In this document: positions 7,760 to 16,170 of the stretch, piece by piece
Layout: each line of letters starts with the position of its first letter
How positions within the stretch are numbered: the first letter of the stretch is position 1
Origin: Actinoplanes teichomyceticus ATCC 31121
GTDB taxonomy: Bacteria > Actinomycetota > Actinomycetes > Mycobacteriales > Micromonosporaceae
DNA: 64,000 nucleotides
Direction: 5' to 3'
Assembly (NCBI RefSeq): GCF_003711105.1
Contig: NZ_CP023865.1
Coordinates: 2,082,001-2,146,000 of the forward strand
The notes under the pieces: generated by a model
The model's database searches: none
The model's input: the letters and a program-made list of their open reading frames with translations, nothing else
Told to the model about the DNA's origin: nothing
Made by a program: the position numbers and the translations under genes

Positions 7760-8870
7760 GCGCCGCGTCGCGATCTGGCGCAGCGCGATGCTGCCCGGAT
7801 CGGAGACGTTCATCCGCGGTCAGGGCGATGCGCTGACCCGGTGGACGCCGACCTACGTCGGCGCCACCCGGATCGACTCGGCGCTGTCGCGCCCCGACGA
7901 CGTGATCGCCTTCCCGGACGGCCGCGGCTTCCTGCGGCTGCGTCTCACCGGGACGTCGCCCCGGCTGCGGGAAACCCTTTCCGGGGTACGGCCGGATCTC
8001 GTGCACGCCCACTTCGCCGGCGACGGCTGGCTGGTCAGCCACTCCGCCCGGCAGCTCGACGTGCCGCTGGTGGTGACCGTGCACGGGCACGACGTCACCC
8101 GCCAGCCGGCCAGTCCCGGCGCCAAGGGCGTGCGCTACCGCCGCAACCTGCGCACCGTGTTCCAGCGGGCGGCCCTGGTCGTCGCGGTCTCCGAGGTGAT
8201 CCGCGAGCGGGCGGTCGCCTGGGGCGCCGACCCGGCGAAGGTGCGGGTGCACCACACCGGGGTGCCGGTGCCACCGGCGGTGCCGATGGTGCCGAAGCGC
8301 TGGGACGTGGTGTTCGTCGGCCGCTTCGTGGCCAAGAAGGGCATCGACGACCTGCTCACCGCCCTCGCGTCGATCGACTCCCCGCGACCGCGCGCGCTGT
8401 TCATCGGCGACGGCGAGCTGATGCCGGCGATGCGGGCGCGGGCCGAGCAGCTGCGGGTGGACGCCACGTTCGTGGGCAGCCGGCCGCCCGACGCGGTGCA
8501 CCGGCACCTCGCCGAGTCCCGCATCCTGGCCTGCCCGTCGAAGACCGCGCCGGACGGCGACACCGAGGGCCTGCCCACCACGCTGCTGGAGGCCGGCGCG
8601 CTCGGCCTGCCGGTGGTTGCCACCCGGCACAGCGGCATCCCGGAGGCGGTCGTCGACGGCGCGACCGGCCTGCTCACACCGGAGGCCGACCCGGCCGCGC
8701 TGGCCGGCTCGCTGACCCGGCTGCTCGGCGACGCGGAACTGCGCCACCGGCTGGGCGCGCAGGCCCGCCGGCACGTCACCGCGCACTTCGACCTGGTCGA
8801 GCAGACCCGCCGCCTGGAACGGCTCTACGACGAGGCCAGCACGGACGCCCGGCTGACCAGCCGGCGCTGA
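7749..8870 (+). CDS. glycosyltransferase family 4 (GT-B)
   Basis: The protein has 373 residues with two Rossmann-like halves. N-terminal: SETFIRGQ, then VHAHFAGDGWL and VVTVHGHDVT, the acceptor domain of GT4 enzymes. C-terminal: VFVGRFVAKKGIDDLL, then GDGELMP, and EGLPTTLLEAGALGLPVVAT, where the first Glu and the EAGALG stretch bind the nucleotide sugar. ATG 7749 overlaps the upstream GT2 stop. The pair probably acts in sequence on one glycan. The gene ends convergently with the methyltransferase-like gene. Confidence 0.9.
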   Translation: MPTERRVAIWRSAMLPGSETFIRGQGDALTRWTPTYVGATRIDSALSRPDDVIAFPDGRGFLRLRLTGTSPRLRETLSGVRPDLVHAHFAGDGWLVSHSARQLDVPLVVTVHGHDVTRQPASPGAKGVRYRRNLRTVFQRAALVVAVSEVIRERAVAWGADPAKVRVHHTGVPVPPAVPMVPKRWDVVFVGRFVAKKGIDDLLTALASIDSPRPRALFIGDGELMPAMRARAEQLRVDATFVGSRPPDAVHRHLAESRILACPSKTAPDGDTEGLPTTLLEAGALGLPVVATRHSGIPEAVVDGATGLLTPEADPAALAGSLTRLLGDAELRHRLGAQARRHVTAHFDLVEQTRRLERLYDEASTDARLTSRR

Positions 8871-8974
8871 CCACGCGTGCCGCGCCGGCGGGGCGCGCCC
8901 GCGTGGCGCGGTCCGCGCCGCGCGTCGGCGCCGCGCCCGTCCGGGAACCGGCGCCGCGATGCGGCCACCGGCGG

Positions 8975-10573
8975 TCAGCCGTCCGGGCGGAGGCGGCGCA
9001 GCGCGGCCCGGGCCACCCGCTTTCCGGTACGAAGCCCGCCGGCCACCACGGTCGCGGCCCGGCCGGGCGCGGTCGCCTTGAGCGCCGAGATGATCCGGTT
9101 GGCGCGGATCAGTTCGGCGTCTCGCCGGGCCGCCCGCCGCTCGTACCAGTCCGCCTGGGCACGGGCCTCGGCCAGCTCCCGGCGCAGGCGATCCCGCTGC
9201 GCCACGGTCTCGCGCAGGGTGGGTGGGCCGTCGTGCGCGTCGGCGGCACGGTCCGGGGCGACCCGGCCGGCCATCTCGGCCAGCAGCGCGGTGACCTCGG
9301 ACTCGTCGGCGGGCGTGGGCCACAGGTGGCTGAGTCCCTCGTCGAACATCGCCCGCGCGAACCGCCGCAGCGCCTCCCCATCGCGCCGGGAACCGGCAGG
9401 TCCGGCTGCGGTGTCTTCAGCCGTGGCGACTTCAGCCGAGGTGGGTTCCGGCGCGGCGGGTCCGGCGGCAAGGGGGGCGGGCGCGTCCAGCGGGCGGCCG
9501 AGCCCGTGCAGCAGCCCGTCCGGATCGACCACGATCTCGTCGGCGTCGACCCCGGCCAGCGCGCCGGCCTGCCATGCCGTCAGCAGTCCGCGAAACGCCG
9601 GATGGTCGTGGCCACGCGCGGCGGCCAGCAGCACGTCGTGCAGGCATCGCCCGGCCGGCACCACCCGGGCCGCGCCCGCGCCGACGCGCAGCCAGCCACG
9701 GGCCGGGTCGTGCTCGACCCGGTCCACCCCGGCCGGTCCGGTGCCGATCAGGGCGCCGGGCAGGTCCGGCCGCGCCGGGCCACCGGGCCGGGTGGCGACC
9801 ACGACCCAGCCCGGGGCGGTCGGTCCGGCCAGCCCGGCGTGGAGCAGCCGCATGGCGATCGGCCGCGGGTCGGCCAGCAGCGGGGCGGCCGGGACGAGCG
9901 CCCGGCGCAGCGTCGACTGGAGCAGGCCGCGCATCCGCGGGTCGGCGAGCAACTCCGCACCCAGCAGGGCGGAGGGCGCGTCCGGGGACGGGAAGGCGGC
10001 GTACCCGCGCAGCACCTCCAGCCCGGCGGACCGCACGGCGGCGTGCAGCTCGGAGAGGCTCACCGGGCGGGTCGGATCGTCCTCGGCGGGCGCCGGCCAC
10101 TCCGTGACGCCGGGCTCGGCGGGCAGCGCGACCAGGCGGTGCAGGCCGGCCGGGTTGGGCAGGCCGAGCAGCAGGCGGCCGCCCGGGCGGAGCACCGCGA
10201 GCAGCCGCGCCAGCGCCTGCGACCAGGGTAGTTCGGGGGACTCGGTGGAGCCCGTCCGGTCCAGGCCGTCCAGGGCCAGCACGGTGTCGAACTCCGGCTC
10301 CGCGGCCAGCTTGTCCAGGCTGCCGCACCACACCCGTACGCCGGGGCGGGTCGCGTACCGGCGGGCCAGGGCCTCCGCGTCCGGCGTACCGCGTACCAGC
10401 AGGGTCAGCTCGCCGGCCGTGAGCGGATCGACCACCTCGGCCCCGTGCGGTCCGACGACCAGCGTGCGGCCGTGCGCCGCGGCGGCCAGCGCGGCCAGCA
10501 CGGCGCCGCGGGCCCCGGTGTCCACCGGTTCCGACCAGTGCGGCATCTCGCCGCCGAGCAACCGCACGCTCAT
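8975..10573 (-). CDS. methyltransferase-like protein with C-terminal coiled coil
   Basis: The protein has 532 residues. Residues about 10-200 read like a class I SAM methyltransferase fold: GRTLVVGPHGAEVVDPL for the cofactor loop (although glycine-poor), then DTVLALDGLDR, and LLAVLRPGGRLLLGLPNP, a common strand-5 pattern. The middle is alanine-rich and unassigned. The end has a coiled coil (LRETVAQRDRLRRELAEARA) followed by a basic tail. The weak GxGxG loop leaves catalysis uncertain. The ATG at 10573 overlaps the upstream stop (ATGA), so it is coupled to the GT-B-like gene. The context suggests surface polysaccharide modification. Confidence 0.55.
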   Translation of the reverse strand: MSVRLLGGEMPHWSEPVDTGARGAVLAALAAAAHGRTLVVGPHGAEVVDPLTAGELTLLVRGTPDAEALARRYATRPGVRVWCGSLDKLAAEPEFDTVLALDGLDRTGSTESPELPWSQALARLLAVLRPGGRLLLGLPNPAGLHRLVALPAEPGVTEWPAPAEDDPTRPVSLSELHAAVRSAGLEVLRGYAAFPSPDAPSALLGAELLADPRMRGLLQSTLRRALVPAAPLLADPRPIAMRLLHAGLAGPTAPGWVVVATRPGGPARPDLPGALIGTGPAGVDRVEHDPARGWLRVGAGAARVVPAGRCLHDVLLAAARGHDHPAFRGLLTAWQAGALAGVDADEIVVDPDGLLHGLGRPLDAPAPLAAGPAAPEPTSAEVATAEDTAAGPAGSRRDGEALRRFARAMFDEGLSHLWPTPADESEVTALLAEMAGRVAPDRAADAHDGPPTLRETVAQRDRLRRELAEARAQADWYERRAARRDAELIRANRIISALKATAPGRAATVVAGGLRTGKRVARAALRRLRPDG

Positions 10574-11433
10574 CGACCTGTTCCTTCCGCGACGGGGGTG
10601 GGCGCGCCGCCGGCCGGAGGGTCCGGCCAGTGGAAGAGCCGGCGCAGCTCGGCGGGGGAGCGCAGCCGGTCGGCGCCCAGCTCGGTGACCGCGACGGCGT
10701 GCGCCGCCTCGGCATCGACCCGAGGGCCGTGCAACGCGGCCCACTGCCGCTCGATCCGGCTCTGCCCGCCGAACGCCGAGCGCTCGCCCCGCAGCCGCAT
10801 CGGATCGCCGTAGACCGCCGGCTCGCAGCCGGCCAGGATGCCGTAGAACACCGCGCTGCACAGCCGGTTCGACGCGACCCGGCGGTGTCTGCGCTGCTCA
10901 GCGAGCTGCCGGTAGAGGAAACGCGGATCGAGATCGGTGTACCACCCGCCGCGGTAGCCGTGACAGATCACCCGGAACCCGGCCTGCTCGTACCGCCGGC
11001 GCAGACGCGGCGTCCGGTACTCCTGCCAGTAGAGGCAGACCGTCACCGGCCCGGTCTCGGTCGCCCGGATCTCCTCGATCAGCCGGCCGTGGTCGCCGAC
11101 GACGTGCTGCCCCTCCCAGCCGTGGAACGGGTACCAGATGGTGCCCTCGCGGCGCGCCGGCTCCACGGGCGGCTCCATGGCCAGCAGGTACGCCCACGGC
11201 GCGCCGACCACGTGCACCGGCCGGCGGCCCAGCGACCAGGCCCGGCGCCGGGTCGGCTCGCTCCACACGAACAGCGGGATGCCGGGCGTGAACTCGTGGT
11301 CGGGCGCCATGCCGTCGCCGATGTTCCAGCCGTGCTGCAGATACCCGCGGATCTCGTGTACGTCGGCCGGGTCCAGTCCGCAGTACCGGGCCAGCACGTG
11401 GGAATGCCCGTAGTAGTGGTTGGCGTGGTGCAC
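10570..11433 (-). CDS. putative GT-B-like surface-polysaccharide protein
   Basis: The protein has 287 residues. The start chosen is GTG 11433, 7 bp after GGAGAG; longer in-frame starts would overlap terC. No family is certain. The order VVHHANHYYGHS, GYLQHGWNIGD, VVGAPWAYLL, TVCLYWQEY and SNRLCSAVFYGILAG looks like GT-B enzymes of capsule or teichoic-acid type, where a late Asn/Ser-rich helix binds the nucleotide. It is the first gene of a two-gene unit with the methyltransferase-like protein (4-bp overlap). A role in surface glycan assembly is inferred from that and from the nearby glycosyltransferases. Confidence 0.55.
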   Translation of the reverse strand: MHHANHYYGHSHVLARYCGLDPADVHEIRGYLQHGWNIGDGMAPDHEFTPGIPLFVWSEPTRRRAWSLGRRPVHVVGAPWAYLLAMEPPVEPARREGTIWYPFHGWEGQHVVGDHGRLIEEIRATETGPVTVCLYWQEYRTPRLRRRYEQAGFRVICHGYRGGWYTDLDPRFLYRQLAEQRRHRRVASNRLCSAVFYGILAGCEPAVYGDPMRLRGERSAFGGQSRIERQWAALHGPRVDAEAAHAVAVTELGADRLRSPAELRRLFHWPDPPAGGAPTPVAEGTGR

Positions 11434-11470
11434 GACTCTCCGCGGCGGGGAAGGGCTGAGGCGAGCGCCA

Positions 11471-12514
11471 TCACACACGGTCCGGGCGTCCGGCAGGCGA
11501 ACTTCCGGTGACCGCGGAACCACCGCGACCGGGACTTCCCGGGTCGGGCGGCCCGGTGCGCCCCGAGCGCCGGTTGGCGATCAGGCTGGTCACGGTGACC
11601 GTGACCAGCACCCCGGCGATCACCGCGAGGGAGAGGGCGGTCGGCACGTCCGGCACGGCGTCCGGCCATTGCTTGTGCCCCCAGTGCAGGATCAGCTTCC
11701 CGCCGATGAAGGCCAGGATCACCGCGAGGCCGTAGTCCAGGTGACGCAGCCGGTCCAGCACGTTGCGCAGGACGAAGTAGAGTGCCCGCAGGCCGAGCAG
11801 GGCGAACGCGTTGGTGGCGAAGACCAGGTACGGGTCCTCGGTCACGCCGTACACCGCGGGCACCGAGTCGACGGCGAAGACGATGTCGGTCATGAACACC
11901 GCGACCACGACCAGGGCCAGCGGGGTCAGGGCACGGCGGCCCGCGTGCCGTACGGTCAGCGCCGCGCCGTGGTACTCCGCGGTCACCGGCAGCAACCACC
12001 GGACCAGCCGTACGCTCCGCAGGTTCGCCACGTCGACGGTGTGCTCGCCGCCGCGCGCCGCGTCCCGCAACACCTTGCCCGCCGTGCCCAGCAGCACCGC
12101 CCCGAACAGCAGGAACGCCCACGCCCCGGAGTGCAGCACGGCCGCCCCGAGCGCGATGAACACCGCCCGCAGCGCCAATGCCCCGGCGATGCCGTAGAGC
12201 AGCACCCGCTGGGCCAGGGCGGCCGGCACCGCGAACGCCCCGAGCAGCAGCATGAAGACGAACAGGTTGTCCACCGACAGGGACTTCTCCACCACGTAAC
12301 CGGTGAGGAACTCGACGGCCGGGCGTGGACCGTACACCTGCCAGACCAGCACCCCGAACGCCGCCGGAAGCGCGAGATAGAACAGCGACCAGCCGACCGC
12401 CTCGCGCATCCGCACCTCGTGCGGCCGGCGGGTGACGGCGAAGTCGGCGGTCAGCAGCACGACCAGCACGGCGACCGTGATCGCCCACAGGCCGGGCGAG
12501 GCGATGGAGGACAT
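11471..12514 (-). CDS. TerC/Alx-family membrane protein, probable manganese exporter
   Basis: The protein has 347 residues and about nine membrane spans. Family signatures are present: EKSLSVDNLFVFMLLL and FMTDIVFAVDSVPAV, whose buried acidic residues (S-D-N and D-S) are the proposed metal path, plus GGKLILHWGHKQWP near the end. TerC/Alx proteins move Mn2+ out of the cytoplasm or load exported metalloproteins. The ATG at 12514 follows GAGGGAG. The leader carries a yybP-ykoY riboswitch, which independently supports a manganese role. No other tellurium-resistance gene is nearby, so 'tellurite resistance' would be misleading. Confidence 0.92.
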   Translation of the reverse strand: MSSIASPGLWAITVAVLVVLLTADFAVTRRPHEVRMREAVGWSLFYLALPAAFGVLVWQVYGPRPAVEFLTGYVVEKSLSVDNLFVFMLLLGAFAVPAALAQRVLLYGIAGALALRAVFIALGAAVLHSGAWAFLLFGAVLLGTAGKVLRDAARGGEHTVDVANLRSVRLVRWLLPVTAEYHGAALTVRHAGRRALTPLALVVVAVFMTDIVFAVDSVPAVYGVTEDPYLVFATNAFALLGLRALYFVLRNVLDRLRHLDYGLAVILAFIGGKLILHWGHKQWPDAVPDVPTALSLAVIAGVLVTVTVTSLIANRRSGRTGPPDPGSPGRGGSAVTGSSPAGRPDRV

Positions 12515-12518
12515 CGAT

Positions 12519-12650
12519 CTCCCTCGGACAGTTGTCAGCGTCCGAGGTCTCTCTCACCCGCGCTGGTGATCGGGCGGACGAGCGGGGGCGTGACCGCACA
12601 CCCGTGATGACCGCAGCGTCCCGGCCGGAGGTACTCCCCTCACCGCATAG
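12519..12650 (-). promoter_or_regulatory. yybP-ykoY manganese riboswitch in the terC leader
   Basis: On the minus strand the leader reads GUGAGGGGAGUAC (12643-12631), GUCAUCAC (12611-12604) and GAGAGAGACCUCGG (12555-12542). These are the hallmark 5', internal and 3' elements of the yybP-ykoY aptamer. P1 can form between UGAGG (12642-12638) and CCUCG (12547-12543). A competing hairpin CUCGGAC/GUCCGAG (12546-12540 with 12529-12523) shares bases with P1 and abuts the Shine-Dalgarno GGGAG (12523-12519). Manganese binding should favour P1 and free the ribosome site, switching terC on. The aptamer match is seen; the switching model is inferred from known mntP/alx examples. Confidence 0.85.
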
Positions 12651-12689
12651 GATATCCGGCCGATCCGCTGATCAGTATCGCTCCGGTTC

Positions 12690-13232
12690 TCAGCAACGGT
12701 CGAAGTGCCGGGCCACCGCGCCCAGCCCCAGGGCCAGCGCCGGCCCGGGCAGGCGGGACGCCGCCCCGTAACGGTGGCCCGGATGGTTCCCGTCGATCAG
12801 GTCCTGCCACAGCGCCGCCACCGGGTCGTCCGTCGCGGCCAGCTTGTGCCCGGCCGCCAGCAGCAGACCGGCCAGATCGTTCTGCTGGCGCAGCCGCTGC
12901 TGCTCGAAGATCCGGCTCCACTGCAGCAGCGACAGCGAGCCCTCCGCCGAGTCCGGCACCGTCTCGTCCAGCATCGGCAGCGGCCGGGCCGCCGCCCACG
13001 CCGCCAGCTGCGCGCCCGTGACCCGCCCCGGATCGCCGTCCGCGCTGCGGGCCAGCGCGTACGACAGCAGCGCGGTCGTCTCCACCAGCAGGTGCTGCAC
13101 CGGCACCAGTCCGGGCGGGTCGAGCCACCAGTGCTCCGGCTCCAGCAGCTCGGCGGTGTGCCGGGTGGCCGCCCGCCACCAGCCCTCGTCACCGGCGGCC
13201 AGCGCCTCGGTGTACGACCACAGGAAGGTCAC
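12690..13232 (-). CDS. hypothetical protein
   Basis: The protein has 180 residues and is not recognised. It is mostly helical and soluble, with WWRAATRHTAELLEPEHWW near the start and a helix QWSRIFEQQRLRQQNDLAGL in the middle. There is no signal peptide, membrane span or metal motif. It starts at 13232 and runs towards the terC leader on the same strand. Third-position GC is as high as in its neighbours, so it is a genuine gene. No function is proposed. Confidence 0.6.
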   Translation of the reverse strand: MTFLWSYTEALAAGDEGWWRAATRHTAELLEPEHWWLDPPGLVPVQHLLVETTALLSYALARSADGDPGRVTGAQLAAWAAARPLPMLDETVPDSAEGSLSLLQWSRIFEQQRLRQQNDLAGLLLAAGHKLAATDDPVAALWQDLIDGNHPGHRYGAASRLPGPALALGLGAVARHFDRC

Positions 13233-13330
13233 TCCCCGTGCCTATCAGCGGCGTTCGACGCGAGTCAATCACGCGAAGGCCTGACCGGGTGCGCCGCTCG
13301 GTACCCGGTTCCGGGAACGGTCCGGGCCAC

Positions 13331-13516
13331 TGCCGGTTCCCGGTGTTTGCGGGTGTCCGTCGGCCCTGGGGTGTTCGGGGCGTTCACGCTGCCGGTTCCC
13401 GGTGTTTGCGGGTGTCCGTCGGCCCTGGGGTGTTCGGGGCGTTCACGCTGCCGGTTCCCGGTGTTTGCGGGTGTCCGCCGGCCTCGGGTGTTCCGGGCGT
13501 TCACGCTGCCGGTAGC
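13331..13516. repeat. tandem repeat, 59-bp unit, three copies plus partial
   Basis: Copies beginning TGCCGGTTCCCGGTGTTTGC start at 13331, 13390 and 13449, with a partial copy at 13507. The first two are identical over nearly the whole unit; the third has a few changes. A 59-bp unit cannot be coding in register. The array occupies the 383-bp region between two divergent genes (13232 and 13616), that is, their shared upstream region. Nothing else recognisable is in that stretch. Confidence 0.85.
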
Positions 13517-13615
13517 GGCGGGGCGAGGTGGTTCCGCGGGTTCGATCGTTGCCGAGATCGGCGGAATCCGGCAAACCGCTCCTTAGCTGCTAAAGCTCGC
13601 GTTTAGTGTGATCGA

Positions 13616-15091
13616 ATGGAGAAGAAAAGGCATAAAACGGCCATCGTTGCTGTCGGCTTCCCGCTCGCCTCCGTGTTTGTCGCCGGGCTCGGCCCGACCA
13701 TGCTGACGGTCGGCCTCGCCCCGCCCCGTCCCGCCGCGGCCACCGTCGCGACCCCGGCGCACGACTCCGCCGGGACACGGGCGCGGGCCGTGATTTCCGA
13801 CGGGGTCGCCGTGGGGTCGGCCGGGGTGCGGGCCGTGATTTCCGACGGGGCCGTCGTGGGGTCGGCCGGGGTGCGGGCCGTGGTTTCCGACGGGGTCGCC
13901 GTGGGGTCGGCCGGGGTGCGGGCGAGCACCCGGACGCCGGTGGAGGCGGCGGCTCCCGGCGGCCCGGGGGCCACCGGGGCGGGCTGGACCCCGGCGAAGA
14001 ACGCGGCGCTGGCTCAACTCCTGACCGACGCGGTCGCGCCCTCGCTCACCATCGGCTCCGCGCGGCCCGGCGCCGGACTGCTCCGCGGGTCGGCGCCGAC
14101 CACCGCGGCTGCCCCCGATCCCCGGCGGCTCAAGGCCGCCCTGCTCACCGCGGCCGATCTGCCCGCCGGGTACGTGCCCATGCCGGACGCCCTCAAAGCC
14201 TTCAACGACACCGGCTCCCCGATGGGCCTCTGCGGCACGGTACCCGGTGGCCCCGCCGACCGGCCCAGCGTCCCGGACCGCCCGGTCGCGCCCGGCGCGC
14301 CGCTCGGTCCCGGTCTGCCGGCGCGCCCGGCCCCGCGCGGCAACGGGCCCGCGCCGATCCAGGTGGGCACCCCGGCGGTCCCGTCGGCGGTGCCCGGTGG
14401 CGCTCCCGCGGCCCCGTTCGCGGCTCCGTCGGCGGTGCCCGGCAGCGCTTCCGCGGCTGGACCCGGTCGCCCGTCGGCGGTGCCCGGCAGCGCTTCCGCG
14501 GCTTCGCCCGATGCCCCGTCACCCGCGCCCGGTGGCGCGTCCGCGACCCCGGCGGTCCGGCCGGGACATCCGTCCGTGGTCTCGTCGCCCGCGGTCCCGT
14601 CCACTTCGCCGAGCCATTCTTCCCCGGTCCCGTCCACTTCGCCGAGCCATTCTTCCGCGGCCCCGCCCGCGGCCTCGGCGAAGCCCGCTGACCGGACGGT
14701 GCGGACCGCCTTCATGAGGGGGGAGACCGGCCCGGTCCTGATCGAGGTGATCAACCCGGTCGGCGACCGCGCGGCCGCCGACATCATCGCTCAGGTGGCC
14801 GAGGCGCCGCGGCGTTGCCCCGCCTACGACGAGGGCCGGCCCGGCGAGCCGGACGCGCTGCACATGGCGACGTATGCGCTGGACGTGCCGCGCTTCGGCA
14901 ACGGGGCCGCGGGTGTGCGCTTCGAGGTCGTGACGACCAGCCCGCGGGTCACCGTGCACGGCAAGATGATCGCCGTGTCGGTGCGGGGCACCGTGGTCAC
15001 GGTGGTGCTCGCCAACCTGGAGGAGCCCGGCCGGCACGAGCTGGAGGCGATCACGCGGATCGCCGTACGCAAAGTCAGTCAGCAGAAATAG
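13616..15091 (+). CDS. exported low-complexity protein with a sensor-like C-terminal domain
   Basis: The protein has 491 residues. MEKKRHK and a hydrophobic stretch (residues 8-42) form a signal peptide or anchor. Residues about 57-101 are three 15-residue repeats (RAVISDGVAVGSAGV type). Then ALLTAADLPAGYVPMP and a cysteine follow, a pattern seen in mycobacterial-type extracellular sensor (PknH_C-like) domains. A long Pro/Ala/Ser linker (about 200-360) is inserted before the rest of that domain, which has RTAFMRGETGPVLIEVI, RRCPAYDEG and RFEVVTTSPRV. The split domain with an inserted linker is odd. The function is probably extracytoplasmic binding; the assignment is tentative. Confidence 0.6.
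   Translation: MEKKRHKTAIVAVGFPLASVFVAGLGPTMLTVGLAPPRPAAATVATPAHDSAGTRARAVISDGVAVGSAGVRAVISDGAVVGSAGVRAVVSDGVAVGSAGVRASTRTPVEAAAPGGPGATGAGWTPAKNAALAQLLTDAVAPSLTIGSARPGAGLLRGSAPTTAAAPDPRRLKAALLTAADLPAGYVPMPDALKAFNDTGSPMGLCGTVPGGPADRPSVPDRPVAPGAPLGPGLPARPAPRGNGPAPIQVGTPAVPSAVPGGAPAAPFAAPSAVPGSASAAGPGRPSAVPGSASAASPDAPSPAPGGASATPAVRPGHPSVVSSPAVPSTSPSHSSPVPSTSPSHSSAAPPAASAKPADRTVRTAFMRGETGPVLIEVINPVGDRAAADIIAQVAEAPRRCPAYDEGRPGEPDALHMATYALDVPRFGNGAAGVRFEVVTTSPRVTVHGKMIAVSVRGTVVTVVLANLEEPGRHELEAITRIAVRKVSQQK
13783..13917 (+). repeat. in-frame 45-bp tandem repeat, three copies
   Basis: Copies start at 13783, 13828 and 13873, each beginning GCGGGCCGTG. The 45-bp period keeps the reading frame and encodes 15-residue units (RAVISDGVAVGSAGV with small changes) in the exported protein. 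Copy number could vary by slippage without breaking the gene. Confidence 0.9.
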
Positions 15092-15159
15092 CCGGATCCG
15101 GCACGCGGCGCGGCGGCGGGCGAAGCCCACGCCGGTCCGGCGCGGGCGGCGAGCACGGC

Positions 15160-15308
15160 GTGCCGGGTCGCCGGGGCCGTGGCTGATGTCCGCGCCGGGT
15201 CGCCGGGGCCGGGGCTGATGTCCGTGCCGGGTCGCCGGGGCCGTGGCTGATGTCCGTGCCGGGTCGCCGGGGCCGGGGCTGATGTCCGCGCCGGGTCGCC
15301 GGGGCCGT
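15160..15308. repeat. tandem repeat, 32-bp unit, about 4.6 copies
   Basis: Units beginning GGCTGATGTCCG start at 15181, 15213, 15245 and 15277, exactly 32 bp apart, after a partial copy at 15160. Two positions alternate (CGC/TGC and CCGT/CCGG). It lies between the converging sensor-like gene and the MBL gene. The unit contains a CCGG-rich half that could fold, so it may also end transcription from both sides. Confidence 0.85.
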
Positions 15309-15359
15309 GGGCTGGGAACCGGCCGTACGGGCCGGACGGCGTCGCCGGGCGTCACGGCC

Positions 15360-16100
15360 TCATCCGGATGCGGCGAGTTTCTGCAGCGCCTCCTTGGCAC
15401 CGGTGGTCAACGGCGCGCCGTGCCCCGGCAGGATGACCTTGACGTCCAGGCCGGCCAGCTTCTTCACCGAGGCGGCCGCCGCCTTCTCGTCCGCGGTGTA
15501 TTGCGGGTTGGCGCCCTGGAGGCCGTTCTCGGTGCGCAGCGCGTCGCCGGCGACCAGTGTCCCGGTCGACGGGTCGAAGATCGAGACGTGGCCGGCGGTG
15601 TGCCCCGGCGTGCCGATGATCTGCAGGCCGAACACCTCGTCGCCGTCGGCCAGTGAGGTCAGCGCCCGGTCCGAGACGATGGTCGCCGCGTCCTGGGCGC
15701 CGGCGTAGACGGTGGCTTTCACCCGCGGCTCCACCTCGGCCAAACCGCCCGCGTGGTCCGGGTGGTGGTGGGTGAGGATGAGGTGTTTCACGGCCGACCA
15801 GTCCGCGCCGGCCGCGGCCAGCCCGGCGGCGATCGACGCGCCCGATCCCGCGGTGCCGGTGTCCACCACCGCCACCTCGCTGCCTCTGAGCAGCAGGTAG
15901 GCCGAGACGAAGCCGAGATCGACCCGTTGCCAGCCGCCCGTCCCGCCCGCCGCGGACGGGGGTGCGGACGCCGGCCGGCCGGCGGACGGCGCGGAGGACG
16001 AGGACGAGCAGGCGGTCAGGGTCTGCACCACGGCCAGGCCGACCACTCCGGCCCCGGTGGTCACGAACAGACGGCGGCTGATCCGATGAGCGGTCATCAC
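15360..16100 (-). CDS. MBL-fold metallohydrolase lipoprotein with Tat-type signal
   Basis: The protein has 246 residues. The N-terminus has a twin arginine (ISRRLFVTTGAG), a hydrophobic core and a lipobox LTAC with the cysteine at about residue 31, followed by a Ser/Ala/Pro linker, so it is a lipid-anchored extracellular enzyme. The metallo-beta-lactamase fold shows the metal motif THHHPDHAGGL (HxHxDH), then GTPGHTAGHVSIFD, LVAGDAL and a final ILPGHGAPL. It hydrolyses an ester, thioester or lactam; the substrate is unknown (glyoxalase II-like and lactonase-like enzymes share these motifs). It is divergent from the TrmB-like gene, 70 bp away. Confidence 0.9.
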   Translation of the reverse strand: MMTAHRISRRLFVTTGAGVVGLAVVQTLTACSSSSSAPSAGRPASAPPSAAGGTGGWQRVDLGFVSAYLLLRGSEVAVVDTGTAGSGASIAAGLAAAGADWSAVKHLILTHHHPDHAGGLAEVEPRVKATVYAGAQDAATIVSDRALTSLADGDEVFGLQIIGTPGHTAGHVSIFDPSTGTLVAGDALRTENGLQGANPQYTADEKAAAASVKKLAGLDVKVILPGHGAPLTTGAKEALQKLAASG

Positions 16101-16151
16101 CCATGCTTAGCGCAATCGCCCGGCAACCGGCAGCTATGCCCGGACATTCAA

Positions 16152-16170
16152 ACCTGCCTATAGTTCAGGT
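16152..16170 (+). promoter_or_regulatory. -10 element inside an inverted repeat, probable leaderless promoter
   Basis: TATAGT at 16159-16164 lies so that transcription would begin at or next to the ATG at 16171; there is no Shine-Dalgarno sequence. ACCTG (16152-16156) and CAGGT (16166-16170) are inverted repeats flanking the -10. That is the right place for an operator bound by the TrmB-like protein encoded just downstream, or for control of the divergent MBL gene. No good -35 is visible. Confidence 0.5.

Noticed and set aside
11471..12514. Tellurite resistance function for the TerC protein
   Set aside because: No other ter genes are nearby and the leader carries a manganese riboswitch, so metal export is the better reading.
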